Shown: positions 1 through 10,300 of the stretch, one piece after another
Layout: every line of letters begins with the position of its first letter
Numbering within the stretch: position 1 is the stretch's first letter
Assembly (NCBI GenBank): GCA_029817715.1
Contig: JARUPY010000471.1
Coordinates: forward strand, 1,674,001-1,738,000
Length of the DNA stretch: 64,000 nucleotides
Source of the DNA: Melastoma dodecandrum
Lineage: Eukaryota; Streptophyta; Magnoliopsida; Myrtales; Melastomataceae
Reading direction: 5' to 3'
The notes under the pieces: generated by a model
Told to the model about the DNA's origin: nothing
Seen by the model: only the letters and a program-made list of their open reading frames with translations
The model's database searches: none
Program-made: the position numbers and the translations under genes

Positions 1-1
1 A

Positions 2-403
2 GCTGCTCTTCTCCGTCTTCGCAATATTGATCCAAATCCTCCCACCGCACTGGAAAAATGGCGAGTTGGAAATTTTGGTCGACAAATCATTGCAAGTATG
101 CAATATGTGAGGACTCAAGGAGGCTGGATTCAGAAATCCAAAGGGAAAGAGAAACAGCAGAAGGAAGCACCTGCTACTTCTGACAAGAGTGGACCTACTG
201 CTCCAAAAGCTAATGTTCCACCTTCTTCAACCCTGGAACAACCTCGAGAAGGCTCATCCTCTTCTTTGCCAAATCTCATCAGAGAACTACAGCGACAAAT
301 TGTTGCACAGACTGAGGAACTTAAAGTCCTCAAGGATACGGTCGCTGAGCTAGTCATTACTGTTGAACGTCAGGAAAAGCTCCTCCGTGACAATCTCCAG
401 TAA
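2..403 (+). CDS. C-terminal part of a Sirevirus-type third ORF (env-like), cut by the window edge
   Basis: The frame is open from the first bases of the window and stops at 403, so the N-terminus lies outside. The visible 133 residues hold a short globular part, a Lys/Pro/Ser-rich linker, and a C-terminal heptad-rich segment (from LIRELQRQIVAQTEELKVLK onward) that looks like a coiled coil. It is followed by repeated polypurine tracts and a long LTR, the layout of the 3' end of Sireviruses (Ty1/copia, SIRE/Maximus lineage), some of which carry an extra env-like ORF ending in a coiled coil. Assignment as that ORF is inferred from position and coiled coil; I do not recognise the protein itself. 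It could be the tail of another accessory ORF. Confidence 0.5.
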   Translation, partial: AALLRLRNIDPNPPTALEKWRVGNFGRQIIASMQYVRTQGGWIQKSKGKEKQQKEAPATSDKSGPTAPKANVPPSSTLEQPREGSSSSLPNLIRELQRQIVAQTEELKVLKDTVAELVITVERQEKLLRDNLQ

Positions 404-590
404 TGTGTTCTGCTTAATTTCCAGCACCCTAGACCTACTGTAATGGTCTTAAATAAGTGACTGATGATGTGTACCCCTTTTGGGATGAACTATTTTAATA
501 TTCTGCAGTTTGGTTTTATTCTATTGTGAGAATACCTTCTACAGGATCTTAGATCTCCGCTTTCTACCTTCTATACTTTTTGATATGACA

Positions 591-984
591 AAAAGGGGGA
601 GAGATTTTGGAGAACTAACACAGAGATATAGCGTATGCTAATCTCAAACCCACAAGAATTCTTGTGATATTTAGCGGGATAGAAGGACTAACCTACTAAG
701 AGGTTTTTTAACCTTCTATAAGGGTATGCAAAATTTGAGTACAACTCATTTTTGCTGGGAGTGCAGAAGCTCATGCTACTGTCGGGCTAAATATACAGGA
801 GCCTTGTCCTTGTAATCTGTACAAGCTGAATGCTTACACAGAAGCTTTTGCACTCTGCAAAAGTAAAAGCTTCTATAAAGTGTCAAACCCTTACTATCTC
901 TATCTTAGGGGGAGTTTGATACGTCATCTTGTATGAACATATCTCCTATGGATGAAAGTTTTGTCATCATCAAAAAGGGGGAGA
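591..984 (+). other. Repeated polypurine tracts upstream of the 3' LTR
   Basis: Three copies of an AAAAAGGGGGAGA-like purine motif occur at 591-604, about 907-914 (shorter) and 972-984. The last abuts the LTR start. Multiple polypurine tracts are a known Sirevirus hallmark and prime plus-strand DNA synthesis. The spacer between them (404-971) shows no gene I can support. Confidence 0.7.
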
Positions 985-985
985 T

Positions 986-2833
986 TGTTGACAAGATTTT
1001 GATGATGAGTCAAACAGCAGGTTTGACCTGCTATGACTTTACAGAAGCTGAAACCTCCTGTAACGAAGATACGCTTCGTAAGAGAGGAAAATATCATAAA
1101 AATATTTTCTTCACCCTCCAAGGATCATTTCAGATCAAGAGACGTGATTAGAGAATATTTCCAAAAATAGATATTTCAATAATAAATTATTTATTAATTA
1201 ATTATTGATTATCTTAATTAAATTATTAATTCAAAAAGAGAATATTCTTAGGAATATTATTTGGATTAATATTTCGTCCAGATACAATATTTTACTTGTC
1301 TGGAACGAATCAATTATTTTGGGAATAAATCGTTGATTATTTCCTTATATAGAAGGTTAAGTTGCTGTTACTAGCCGAACCTTCTGTAATGCATTATCTG
1401 GTGATTTAATTGTCAAAATAAGACAAAATTAAATCTGGAGGTTCCAACCAAATATTTGCACGACCCCATCATCATATTTCTCAAGTTGGAAATAAAATAT
1501 TTTTTCTTTCCAACTATAGAAGGTTGCTGACCGATTTAGGCTTTAACCTTCTGTAAGATGAGATCTCGTGATTAGATGATTCGATTGATCTAAAATCAAT
1601 CAAATATTGTCCCTAAATGATTTTTACACGTTGGGGATGAATCTGGTCACTTTACGTTTTTGGCAAAATAAGTTTCCTTCTTTACAGGAGGACGGAACCC
1701 CTATATAAAAGAAAAACCTAAAAACATTTTAAAACGATTCTTAAATATAGATCAGAGGTAAGTCTTGGCATTTGGCAACGTTAGCGGGTGGTTAACGTGT
1801 GTGCGTGTGTGCAGGACGGATTCTCCAGGCGAGAGTTCTCGCAGGAGGTAACTACAGCGGGTTGATCGTGGGTGAAGCCGCTCCGGTGACTTCGTTGCGT
1901 ACGGATCTGAGGGACTCAACCGGAACTTTGTCCGTGACGTCGGACTGCGTGCATCAGGGCCTGGGGAAGGGTTCGTTGGTGGCGAGTAGGCGTACAAAGT
2001 TGGTCGGAGAGAAGGAGTCCGTAGCAGGGGTTCAGTGGTGAGGGACCTCCAACCTTCTGTAGTTGGTTATTTTGTTATCTGTGCGATTGCAGCAGGTGTG
2101 CTTTGGTGAAGCCACTCCGTTAGCGTCGTTGGCTGCAAAACCGAAGGACTTGGCCAGGAGTGCTGTCAGTGAAGCCGGGTGGGCGTACAGCAGGTCGAAG
2201 AGAAGGTTGTTGCAGCAGGCGTAAGTGGTGAGGGACTGAAACCTACTGTAGTCGTACTATCTTTATTTATTTTGCAGATTAAACCAAAAATACAAAAAGA
2301 GAAGCACATCAGAGGCGTCCAAACACTTGGAGAAAGCGTCATCAGATCTGTTCGCTGATCCACAGAAGGAATAGCCCGCTACAGAGTCACAGAAGGCTGA
2401 AGCTTCCAGCCAACATTCTGTGCTTGCTCAAGTCTGGTTGATTTCCTTGTGATTCGACCTAGACACATTCTAAACACAGCAAGAGTGTTTCTTGCATTGG
2501 TAAAGCTAGTCTTACCGTCCCGTGGTCAAAGAAATTGTTTTCTTACACCACAGAAGGTTTTACCTTCTACACTGTAATCTCTATACGAGTTATTAGTGAA
2601 AAGTGACCGAAAGTGGACGTAGGTGATTTCACCGAACCACTATAAAATCCTTTGTGTTCTGCGACTCATTTCGAAGTCAAATTCACACGTTCCATAATTA
2701 CAGAAGCTTGAAGGCTCTGTAAATTACAGTAAGCTACTTCCGCTGTGAGGGTTGTGAAAAAGCGTTCAAGAATTCCTTAATTGGACTTAACACTAATTCA
2801 CCCCCCCCTCTTAGTATAATCTTTGGGCCAACA
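986..2833 (+). mobile_element. 3' LTR of a Sirevirus-type Copia retrotransposon
   Basis: The LTR begins TGTTG directly after the last polypurine tract and ends CAACA, giving a 5 bp terminal inverted repeat and a length of 1848 bp, which is long, as in Sireviruses. Near the 3' end it has a C-rich stretch followed by TCTTAG, often seen at this place in Sirevirus LTRs. The 5 bp after it (ATCCC) would be the target-site copy, but the partner is outside the window. The boundary with non-element DNA at 2833/2834 is clear because mitochondrial-like sequence starts next. No ORF inside is worth keeping. Confidence 0.75.
1701..1710 (+). promoter_or_regulatory. TATA box in the Sirevirus LTR
   Basis: CTATATAAAA lies about 715 bp into the LTR, where the U3/R border would be expected. 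No other strong TATA match was noticed nearby. Transcription would start about 30 bp downstream. Confidence 0.5.
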
Positions 2834-2907
2834 ATCCCCTTCTGAAGACTCGTATTAGTGCCTTTAGTTGATTACTGTCTTTCCTAATTAACGCGAATTA
2901 TGAAAGA

Positions 2908-2966
2908 CATCGAGAGTATTATAACTAATATAATACTCTGTTATATTAGTTATAATACTCTCGATG
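2908..2966. repeat. Perfect 25 bp palindromic hairpin, AT-rich
   Basis: Left arm 2908-2932 and right arm 2942-2966 are exact reverse complements around a 9 nt loop. It is followed at once by a second, imperfect hairpin (about 2967-3010). The arms share the TATAACTAATATA core found across the organelle-like DNA, and a rearranged inverted copy occurs at about 13784-13885. Confidence 0.85.
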
Positions 2967-3098
2967 TATTATAACTAATATAAATACATTTACATTAGTT
3001 ATAATATAAACCAAGTACTAATATATAACTAATATATAACTAATATACTATAATATATAACTAATGGTCCTTCAACTTGAGACTTCAACTAATATATT

Positions 3099-3308
3099 TA
3101 CAATCTTCCAAAGAGGTCATATTCTAATTGTGCTGATACTATCATAAATGATTTTTGGAATCAATTCCATAGAGATATAGAAAGTAAATTACTATCTAAA
3201 GTTGATGGAGAAAAAGATAGAGAGAGGTATAATGATAAAGTTTATCAATTATTGATTAATAATAAGTATGGTATTACTCCAAACCAAGCAAATAGCATTT
3301 CCTATTGA
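3099..3308 (+). pseudogene. AT-rich ORF remnant, unrecognised (possibly mitochondrial plasmid-type)
   Basis: One frame stays open for about 70 codons and ends at TGA 3306-3308. The encoded stretch is hydrophilic, Asn/Lys/Asp/Tyr-rich, and contains DFWNQFHRDIESK. Its composition and position near linear-plasmid polymerase fragments suggest a mitochondrial plasmid ORF, but I recognise no family. No good start codon is visible. Confidence 0.3.
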
Positions 3309-3553
3309 TTTGTCCCCTGGACTGAACCTATTCTGATTCTGAATTATCCGTCGTTACGCTCTTCCCAAGGACTAGCAAAAACTTCTGGCATCACCGGAAC
3401 CATCTGACGACTATCAAGTAGTGCCCGTAACAGTGATTTAATGTCGAGCCTGTTCCGGGCATTTTTTTCTCTCTAACTAACAATATCGTAAGAGAAGAAA
3501 ATTTGACAGGAGATAGACACAGGCGGTAGAGAGGTCCCCCACTTCGATTTCGT

Positions 3554-3596
3554 CGGGACTGACGGGGCTCGAACCCGCAGCTTCCGCCTTGACAGG
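3554..3596 (-). pseudogene. trnD-GUC: 3' half of tRNA-Asp(GUC), plastid type
   Basis: Read on the minus strand, this holds the anticodon loop CTGTCAAGG, the anticodon-stem 3' side, variable loop, T-arm with GGGTTCGAGCCCC, and acceptor 3' side ending CAGTCCCG. The 5' half (acceptor, D-arm) is absent because the match stops at 3596, where a hairpin begins. It matches the plastid trnD-GUC family, which is also often carried in plant mitochondrial genomes. It cannot make a tRNA. Confidence 0.75.
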
Positions 3597-3599
3597 ACC

Positions 3600-3742
3600 A
3601 TTGTACAATCTCAATGATGTGAGATTGTACAATATACCCATGTACTATATAAAATGTACTATATAACTAATAAACCAAGTTGAAGGGGTTACATATATAA
3701 CTAATAAAATTAGCTTTTTATCCTCCATAAAAAGCTAATTTT
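3600..3742. repeat. Two further hairpins in organelle-like DNA
   Basis: A 14 bp stem with a 6 nt loop lies at 3600-3633 (ATTGTACAATCTCA and complement). A 16 bp stem with a 5 nt CCTCC loop lies at 3706-3742, its arm then repeated down to about 3774. Pieces of both recur at 14105-14200. Confidence 0.75.
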
Positions 3743-4267
3743 TATGGAGGATAAAAATTAGCTTTTTATCCTCCTCTTCCTATTCATCAGTGAGCACCTC
3801 TCATTCTCTATAATCCCTATAGTTGCCCTTTATAAGCATTCGTAGCTTAGCTTAATATGCCCTCTCACTTCATCTATTGTAGCTGAATTCAATGAATATA
3901 CATAGGATGTGGAAAGTTAGCAAATAAGCTCCTAGAGACCGCCACATCCCAACGGCTAAGAAAAAGAAGACTATAACGAGATCTCTAACAGGCTTTCTTT
4001 CGTTCTGGGATAGTCGAATTGATAAAGGGAATAGAGATGATGATAGAGATCATACTGAGAAACAGACCCTTTTCCATTTGCTTCCACTAGTTCGACCTAT
4101 CCAGAAAAATTGTCGGCCCACGAATGTGGTTTCGATCCTTCCTTTTTCACTTGGGGAAAGACGACTGACTTTGGAAGCGGAATCCCGTCGTCATTAGGAA
4201 GTTTTTAGGGTCATTTTTCACATTAGGTACAACCCCAATTAACTCGATGTATTATAGAATGTATTAT

Positions 4268-4279
4268 TGGTATCAGAGC
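4268..4279 (+). promoter_or_regulatory. Primer-binding site for initiator tRNA-Met
   Basis: TGGTATCAGAGC is the standard 12 nt complement of the plant initiator tRNA-Met 3' end used by caulimovirids and many plant retroelements. It sits 80 bp before the polyprotein ATG and marks where minus-strand DNA synthesis begins. Confidence 0.9.
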
Positions 4280-4358
4280 CTTTCCTTTCTTTTTTTCGAG
4301 GGGAGTGAGAGATCTAGACTAGGAACCCTACCTGGAGAAGCACCTTGCCCACACCACC

Positions 4359-7300
4359 ATGGATAACACTACTCATACTAGCTCTACCGTGATGAATGCT
4401 CCCATCACATTAGATTCAGGCCTTAGTATAAGAACCTCTACTTCTGACAAACTTGGTGGGTTATATGAGATAGCCCATAAGGAAGAATGGGAGGAAACAA
4501 AACTTCCTCTCCTCAATCCGTATGCCGCCTTCACCAAACCTTCCCTGAACCCCATAAGGAGTATCCGAACGTTAATAAGACATCCCTCATCTAAGGTACT
4601 CGAGTACGTCCAGGCCAGCAAATTCAGCCAACACCCCATCTGGGCCACACACAAGGAACAATTTGTGTCCTTACAACTGCCTGCTGAATTTCCTAAACAA
4701 TGGATTGACAGAGGATATACTCATCTCCATTTCGGAGCTATTAGACTTGCATTAACCTACCATGGCAGGAAAGGTCTTCCAGTCACTGCAAGAATGGCTC
4801 TTCTGGACGTCAGATACAGAGAATATCAACACGCTTGTATCGGCACCGTAGAAACAACACTAAATGCTGGGACAGTATTTGTTACACTTTATCCCAACTT
4901 CTGTATGTCTCTACAGGATTCTAACATACTGGATGCCTTACAAGTACAAGTCCAGATTGCAGGACCAGAACAAAATGAGAATTCCATTGAGGCAACCATG
5001 CATTACCAGATGGCTTATAGAGTGCAGAATCATGCACTAGACCTCAACATTGCTGAAAATAACGGTGATGCTTTACTTATCCGAAGTGATTACCATAACT
5101 CACAAGCCCCTACATGCCTATATGTACCCAGGCAGATAAGCAGAAGTGACCTCCTCAGGCTCTTGCCTGAAAGATGGATCACCAACTATGAGAGGACCCA
5201 GCAGAAGGTCAAGCCTATCCAGTCATCTGAAACAAAGTTCATCAGGGAAAAAGATGGCACCGTTATTATCAAATTTGATCGGTCACATGAGAAGGATGCC
5301 CCAACTCCTTCTATTTTCCCAACCATGTTCATGATGCAACCTCTTCCTCAGCGCAAGAAACCTGATCCCCTTAACCGTATCATCCATTCTTTTGATGAAC
5401 AGGGACAGGAAACATACCACTTCAGAGATCCAGCAACTGACCACTGCTATTGGGATGTTTGTTCCTCAGAAATTTGCGGATGCAAAGATGAACATCTCTC
5501 AAGCGATGAAGAGGATACCAGGAGAAAAAAGAGGTTAGGACAAAGAAAACCTTCTGACTCTGACTCTGACAGTGATAATGATAATGACCAGGATCAGAAG
5601 CCCCCTAAAGATGATGAAGCAGATACCGCTCCCCAAATCAAAACAGATTATGGAGCATGGCAGTTCCTAATTGACCAGGCCTCACGATTACGGCCTAAAA
5701 AGAAGCCCTCTAAGGTATTACCCTGCTACAAAAATATTCTTAAGTGGCAAAAGAAAAACCCTTCTTCGCAGGTAATCCTAGGGGAGATAATACCCACCAG
5801 TTGTGCTCAAGAGGCTGCAAAACCAATGCCCATTCCATCAGAAATCATGATGATGGGAAGACCTGGAGAATTAAACTTCCCACCTCAGAACGAGCAAACT
5901 ATTGATGGTATTAAATATTGTTCCAAGATCCCTATTCCCATAGGTGTTGATGCACAGGGAAACCCCCTGAGGAATAGTATTGCAGAAAATGTCCTAAATT
6001 GGCAAAGCCAAAATGCCTTAGCACAAAATGCAGGACTCAATACTATCTGCAGAAAGATAGACACTGTCCAAGAACTTTTGACAGGAACAGAAGCCAGGCT
6101 CAGCGCAAAGATAGACGCACATCAGGATAAAAACCAGGAGATGCTCCAATCTCTTCACAAGAGGTTAGAAAACTTTGAAAAGGGTAAATACCCTTCTTAT
6201 TTCAGGTCTGACCCAGATGATGAGATTGCCAAGCTCAAAAGGCAGATCAAGATCTTAGAAGACAAGCAGGTGGATCTAAACAAACAACCAGATCCTGCCA
6301 GTCTACTAAGCTTTGGACGACCACAAGTTATACCACAAAGCTATGGTTTAAGCTTGAATCCCATCTCAAAGCCTTTTGATATTCTGGATTTTGGTAACAG
6401 GACTTCTTCGTTTATGCAAGTATCCTCTAATGCTCCTCCTCTGTATGGACAAGCTGGAAAGAAGGATCCTGCAGAAATTAGAGAAGTTATCAGAGAACAA
6501 CAGAAGTCATCCAGAAGAAAAAATGAGATTAGAGAAGGAAAGAGAAAGGTAGAAAGCTCCAAACCTACAGAAAGACACCGGACACCCAGTCCAGAGACAC
6601 AGTCTAGTCCTAACCCTCAGACACAGCAGTTAATGATCCGAGGACATCAGGACTCTCTTGATTGCCCAACAAGAAAATGGGTAACATCAACTACTCTTCA
6701 GTCCTCACCCAGTCTTTCTGATTATACTTCCGACGGTTATTATGATAACCATGACCCTATTGGAAGCTATTTCTCCCAAAGTCCGCCGTTTATGCCTTCT
6801 CAGATTCAAATGGCAGACAAGTACGAAGAATCTAATACTTCTGAAAGCTCATCAGAAGAAACTACCTCTTCTTCCGAGGAAGGCACCTCTACAGATGAAA
6901 CAGATCAGGTATCTGATGTTACCTCAGAAACATCATCCTTAGTTTTACCTCACTTGTTCATGGCAGACAGAGATGAGACAGAAACTAGTACCTATAGACA
7001 AGAAGAAGTACAGTCAGATGAGTCAATGGAAGAGACTCCTCCTAGGAGAACAGAGGGAAATACCAAGTTCACCTTTGATGACATACCACGAACCCAATGG
7101 CCTCAGCGCATACAAGATTTTCTTGCGTGGTGTATTCACAAGAGGGTAACTGTATATAACACCTCTGATATCCTTACAGACTTAACCTCCAATTTTCATG
7201 GCACCTTGCAGACATGGTGGAATTTGTTCTCAGAACAAGATCAAATCCAGATGGTAAACATGACTTTGCCAAATTTCATGAACAACCTCCACCTTCATCT

Positions 7301-10300
7301 AATTGGCAACCCAAATGACCTCTTGGAAGAAAAAAGGACAGAATTCTTCCAACGAAGATGCTGCTCTTACAAGGTACAAGATTTGGATAAACATTTTCAA
7401 AGGATGCTGCATCTATTCTTGCATTTAGGTGGAGACAATACATACAAACCTGTATTTCTATCTTCAATAGAACCACCTATATCTGCTATGGTTGAGAAAA
7501 GCCTTATTAGTAAGAATATTAGGATTGCTCAACTAACGGTCGGACAGATTCAGCAAGAAATCATCTCTGGGGTCAATGAACTATGCCAAAGGAAAGAAAT
7601 CATTCAAGGATTCCTGAATCAAGACAAACGTCTAGACCAAGTCTGTCGAGCCAAGAAAAACAGGTACAAAATTAAGTGTACCACCAAAGACTTATGTTCT
7701 TGTGCCCCAGGAACTAAGCCCTACAAGACAAAGCATGGGAAAAAGGGCTCCTCCAAAAAGTCCCATAGAAAATCACGCAGGTTTCCAAAGAAGTGGAAGA
7801 GATTCCTCAGGTTCAAAAGGAAGGTTGGACCACAAAGAAAGTCCACCAAATGTTTCATTTGCAATAAGCCTGACCACTTTGCAAAGAACTGCCCCAGGAG
7901 GGGAAAAGGCTTAATGGCGCAAATTGAAGAATGCACCCAGACATCCCTGAGGAATGATGATCTTGAATCTCTTTTCTCCTTAGAAGAATTCCCGACTAAA
8001 AAGACAGTTTTTTGTCTTGAAGGAGAATTTTCAGGAACAGATACTGAAGAAGGAATATACACCATCAGAATTCATGATGAAGAACAGAACTTCCCCATCA
8101 TTCCTATAAGGCAAGTACCCTCTGAGGAATCCAACAATGGTACCATCATTGTCACAGGAGACTCTGATAGTGAAAAGGATTCACACCAACAGCTCCCACT
8201 CATCGCTGCTTCTCAGATGGCACCACATATAAAGGTCCAGGTATATTTTTCCAAGTACCATAGACCAGTTACTGCCATTGCTTTCATAGACACTGGAGCA
8301 GCAGAAAGTATGATTAACCCGATTCTCGTGCCACGAGAATTCCTAGTACCATACACGAAGAAATTTGTGGCTGCATCAAGCGATGTGTTTCAAACCACTC
8401 ACAGAACTAAGGATTTAAAGATAAAGCTTTTTCACAACTGCATTATCAAATCCTCCTTATATGTCACAGATCTTCCAGGCAGAGACATAGTACTTGGATG
8501 GAACATTCTGCACAAACTACCTGAGTTGATGATCTTGTCTACAGGTCTCAAATATCATGGAAATTTCAAGCCATACACATCACTAACCCGGATGTTTTCT
8601 ATTGAGCCTGCAGAAAAAATGAAACAATTGTTCAGCTCATCCTTTGCAGAAAGTCATGAAGAATTTCTACAAAAATGCCCTCATCCATTATGGAAGAATT
8701 CCAAGTTCTTTGTTCGGCTACCATTCAAGCAGAATGAAGACATTAATCCCACAAAGGCTAGTCATTCAGGTATGAATCCTGATGATAACAAAGCTGCTAA
8801 AAAAGAATGTGCTTCTCTATTACAGCAGGGATTAATTGAGCCATCAGACTCACAGTGGGCATGTGAAGCGTTTTACGTAAACAAACGTTCAGAACAGATC
8901 AGGGGGAAACGGAGGTTAGTTATAAATTATCAACCTCTAAATCAGTTCCTACAGGATGATAAGTTTCCTGTACCAAGACGAACAGTATTGTTTTCTTCAC
9001 TTGCCAAAGCAAAAATATTTTCAAAGTTTGACCTCAAAAGTGGCTTTTGGCAACTTGGCATACACCCTGATGATAAGTGGAAAACGGGATTTTGCATCCC
9101 AGATGGACATTACCAGTGGACAGTTTTACCCTTTGGACTAAAGACTGCCCCGTCACTTTTTCAGAAAGTTATGATAAAGATCTTTGAACCAATCTTAGAC
9201 TCTGCACTTATCTATATTGACGACATCCTGCTATTCAGCCCAGACAGGCCTTCGCATGAAAAACTGTTAGAAAATTTTGCAGGCCTTGTACAGGAACATG
9301 GCATAATGCTCTCAGAAAAGAAGATGAGACTCTTTGAACATTCAGTGGAATTCTTGGGAATGAGACTATCGAATGGACAATATCACCCTGGACCCCATAT
9401 AGCCCAAGAATTATTAAAATTCCCGGACCTAAATCTTACAAAGAAACAAGTCCAACAGTTTTTGGGAATTGTTAATTACTTGAGAGATTTTGTTCCTAAC
9501 ATCAGCAGGTACACCAGTCCACTAGAGGCCCAACTCAAGAAAGATTCATCTCCCTGGGGACCAGCCCAAACCGAAGCAGTTAAGTATCTAAAGACCCATT
9601 TACAAACGCTTCCTCCCTTGCAGATCCCTTCAGATGGAGTTCGCATCCTCCAAACAGATGCAAGTGACCAATTTTGGGCCGCCATCCTCTTAGAGGAAAA
9701 GGATGGTAAACGACAGGTATGTGCCTATAAATCTGGGAGATTTAATACAGCTGAGCAGCACTATCACTCAACAATGAAAGAAATTCTGGCAGTCAAGTAT
9801 GGCATTAAAAAGTTTGAGTTCCATCTCATTGGCCATCATTTTATTGTTGAGAGTGACATGTCTTCTTTCCCATCCATGATTAAGTTCACACAGAAGAAGA
9901 TACCAAATGCACAGCTACTCAGACTCTCAGAATGGTTTTCGCAATACACCTTCACCGCCAAACATATCAAAGGCAGAACCAATGTGGTTGCTGACTTCCT
10001 TTCCCGGCCCTTTGATATATCTAACCCTTCACTACAGGAAGTTCCAAGCTTGCAGGCCATGATACGTACATATGTACCCAAACCATTGGATATGAGAAGG
10101 ATTCTTCCCCCAGAGATTATCCACTATGACAACAAGGAACATGTGGAAGAAGTCCTTGCCAATGCTGGCCTCATGATAAAACGATATCTAGAAAGGATTT
10201 TTAGCAAATATGGACGAATGATGTTCTCAGAACAAGGACTACATCCCTGCTACCCTTTCCTCAGAGCCATACCTATTGAACCCATGAGTATCTTCCCTGA

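Larger units (their letters stand above)
2834..4266. other. Organelle-like mosaic DNA left of the pararetrovirus
   Basis: AT-rich DNA rich in hairpins built on TATAACTAATATA. It holds a decayed ORF (about 3099-3308), a plastid-type tRNA-Asp fragment and short segments that recur, often inverted, at 13.6-18.1 kb. For example ACTAACAATATCGTAAGAGA near 3476 recurs inverted near 18080. About 3760-4260 holds no gene I recognise. The style (scrambled short organelle pieces) matches the DNA right of the virus, so both flanks look like one nuclear insertion of mitochondrial-type DNA. Confidence 0.6.
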
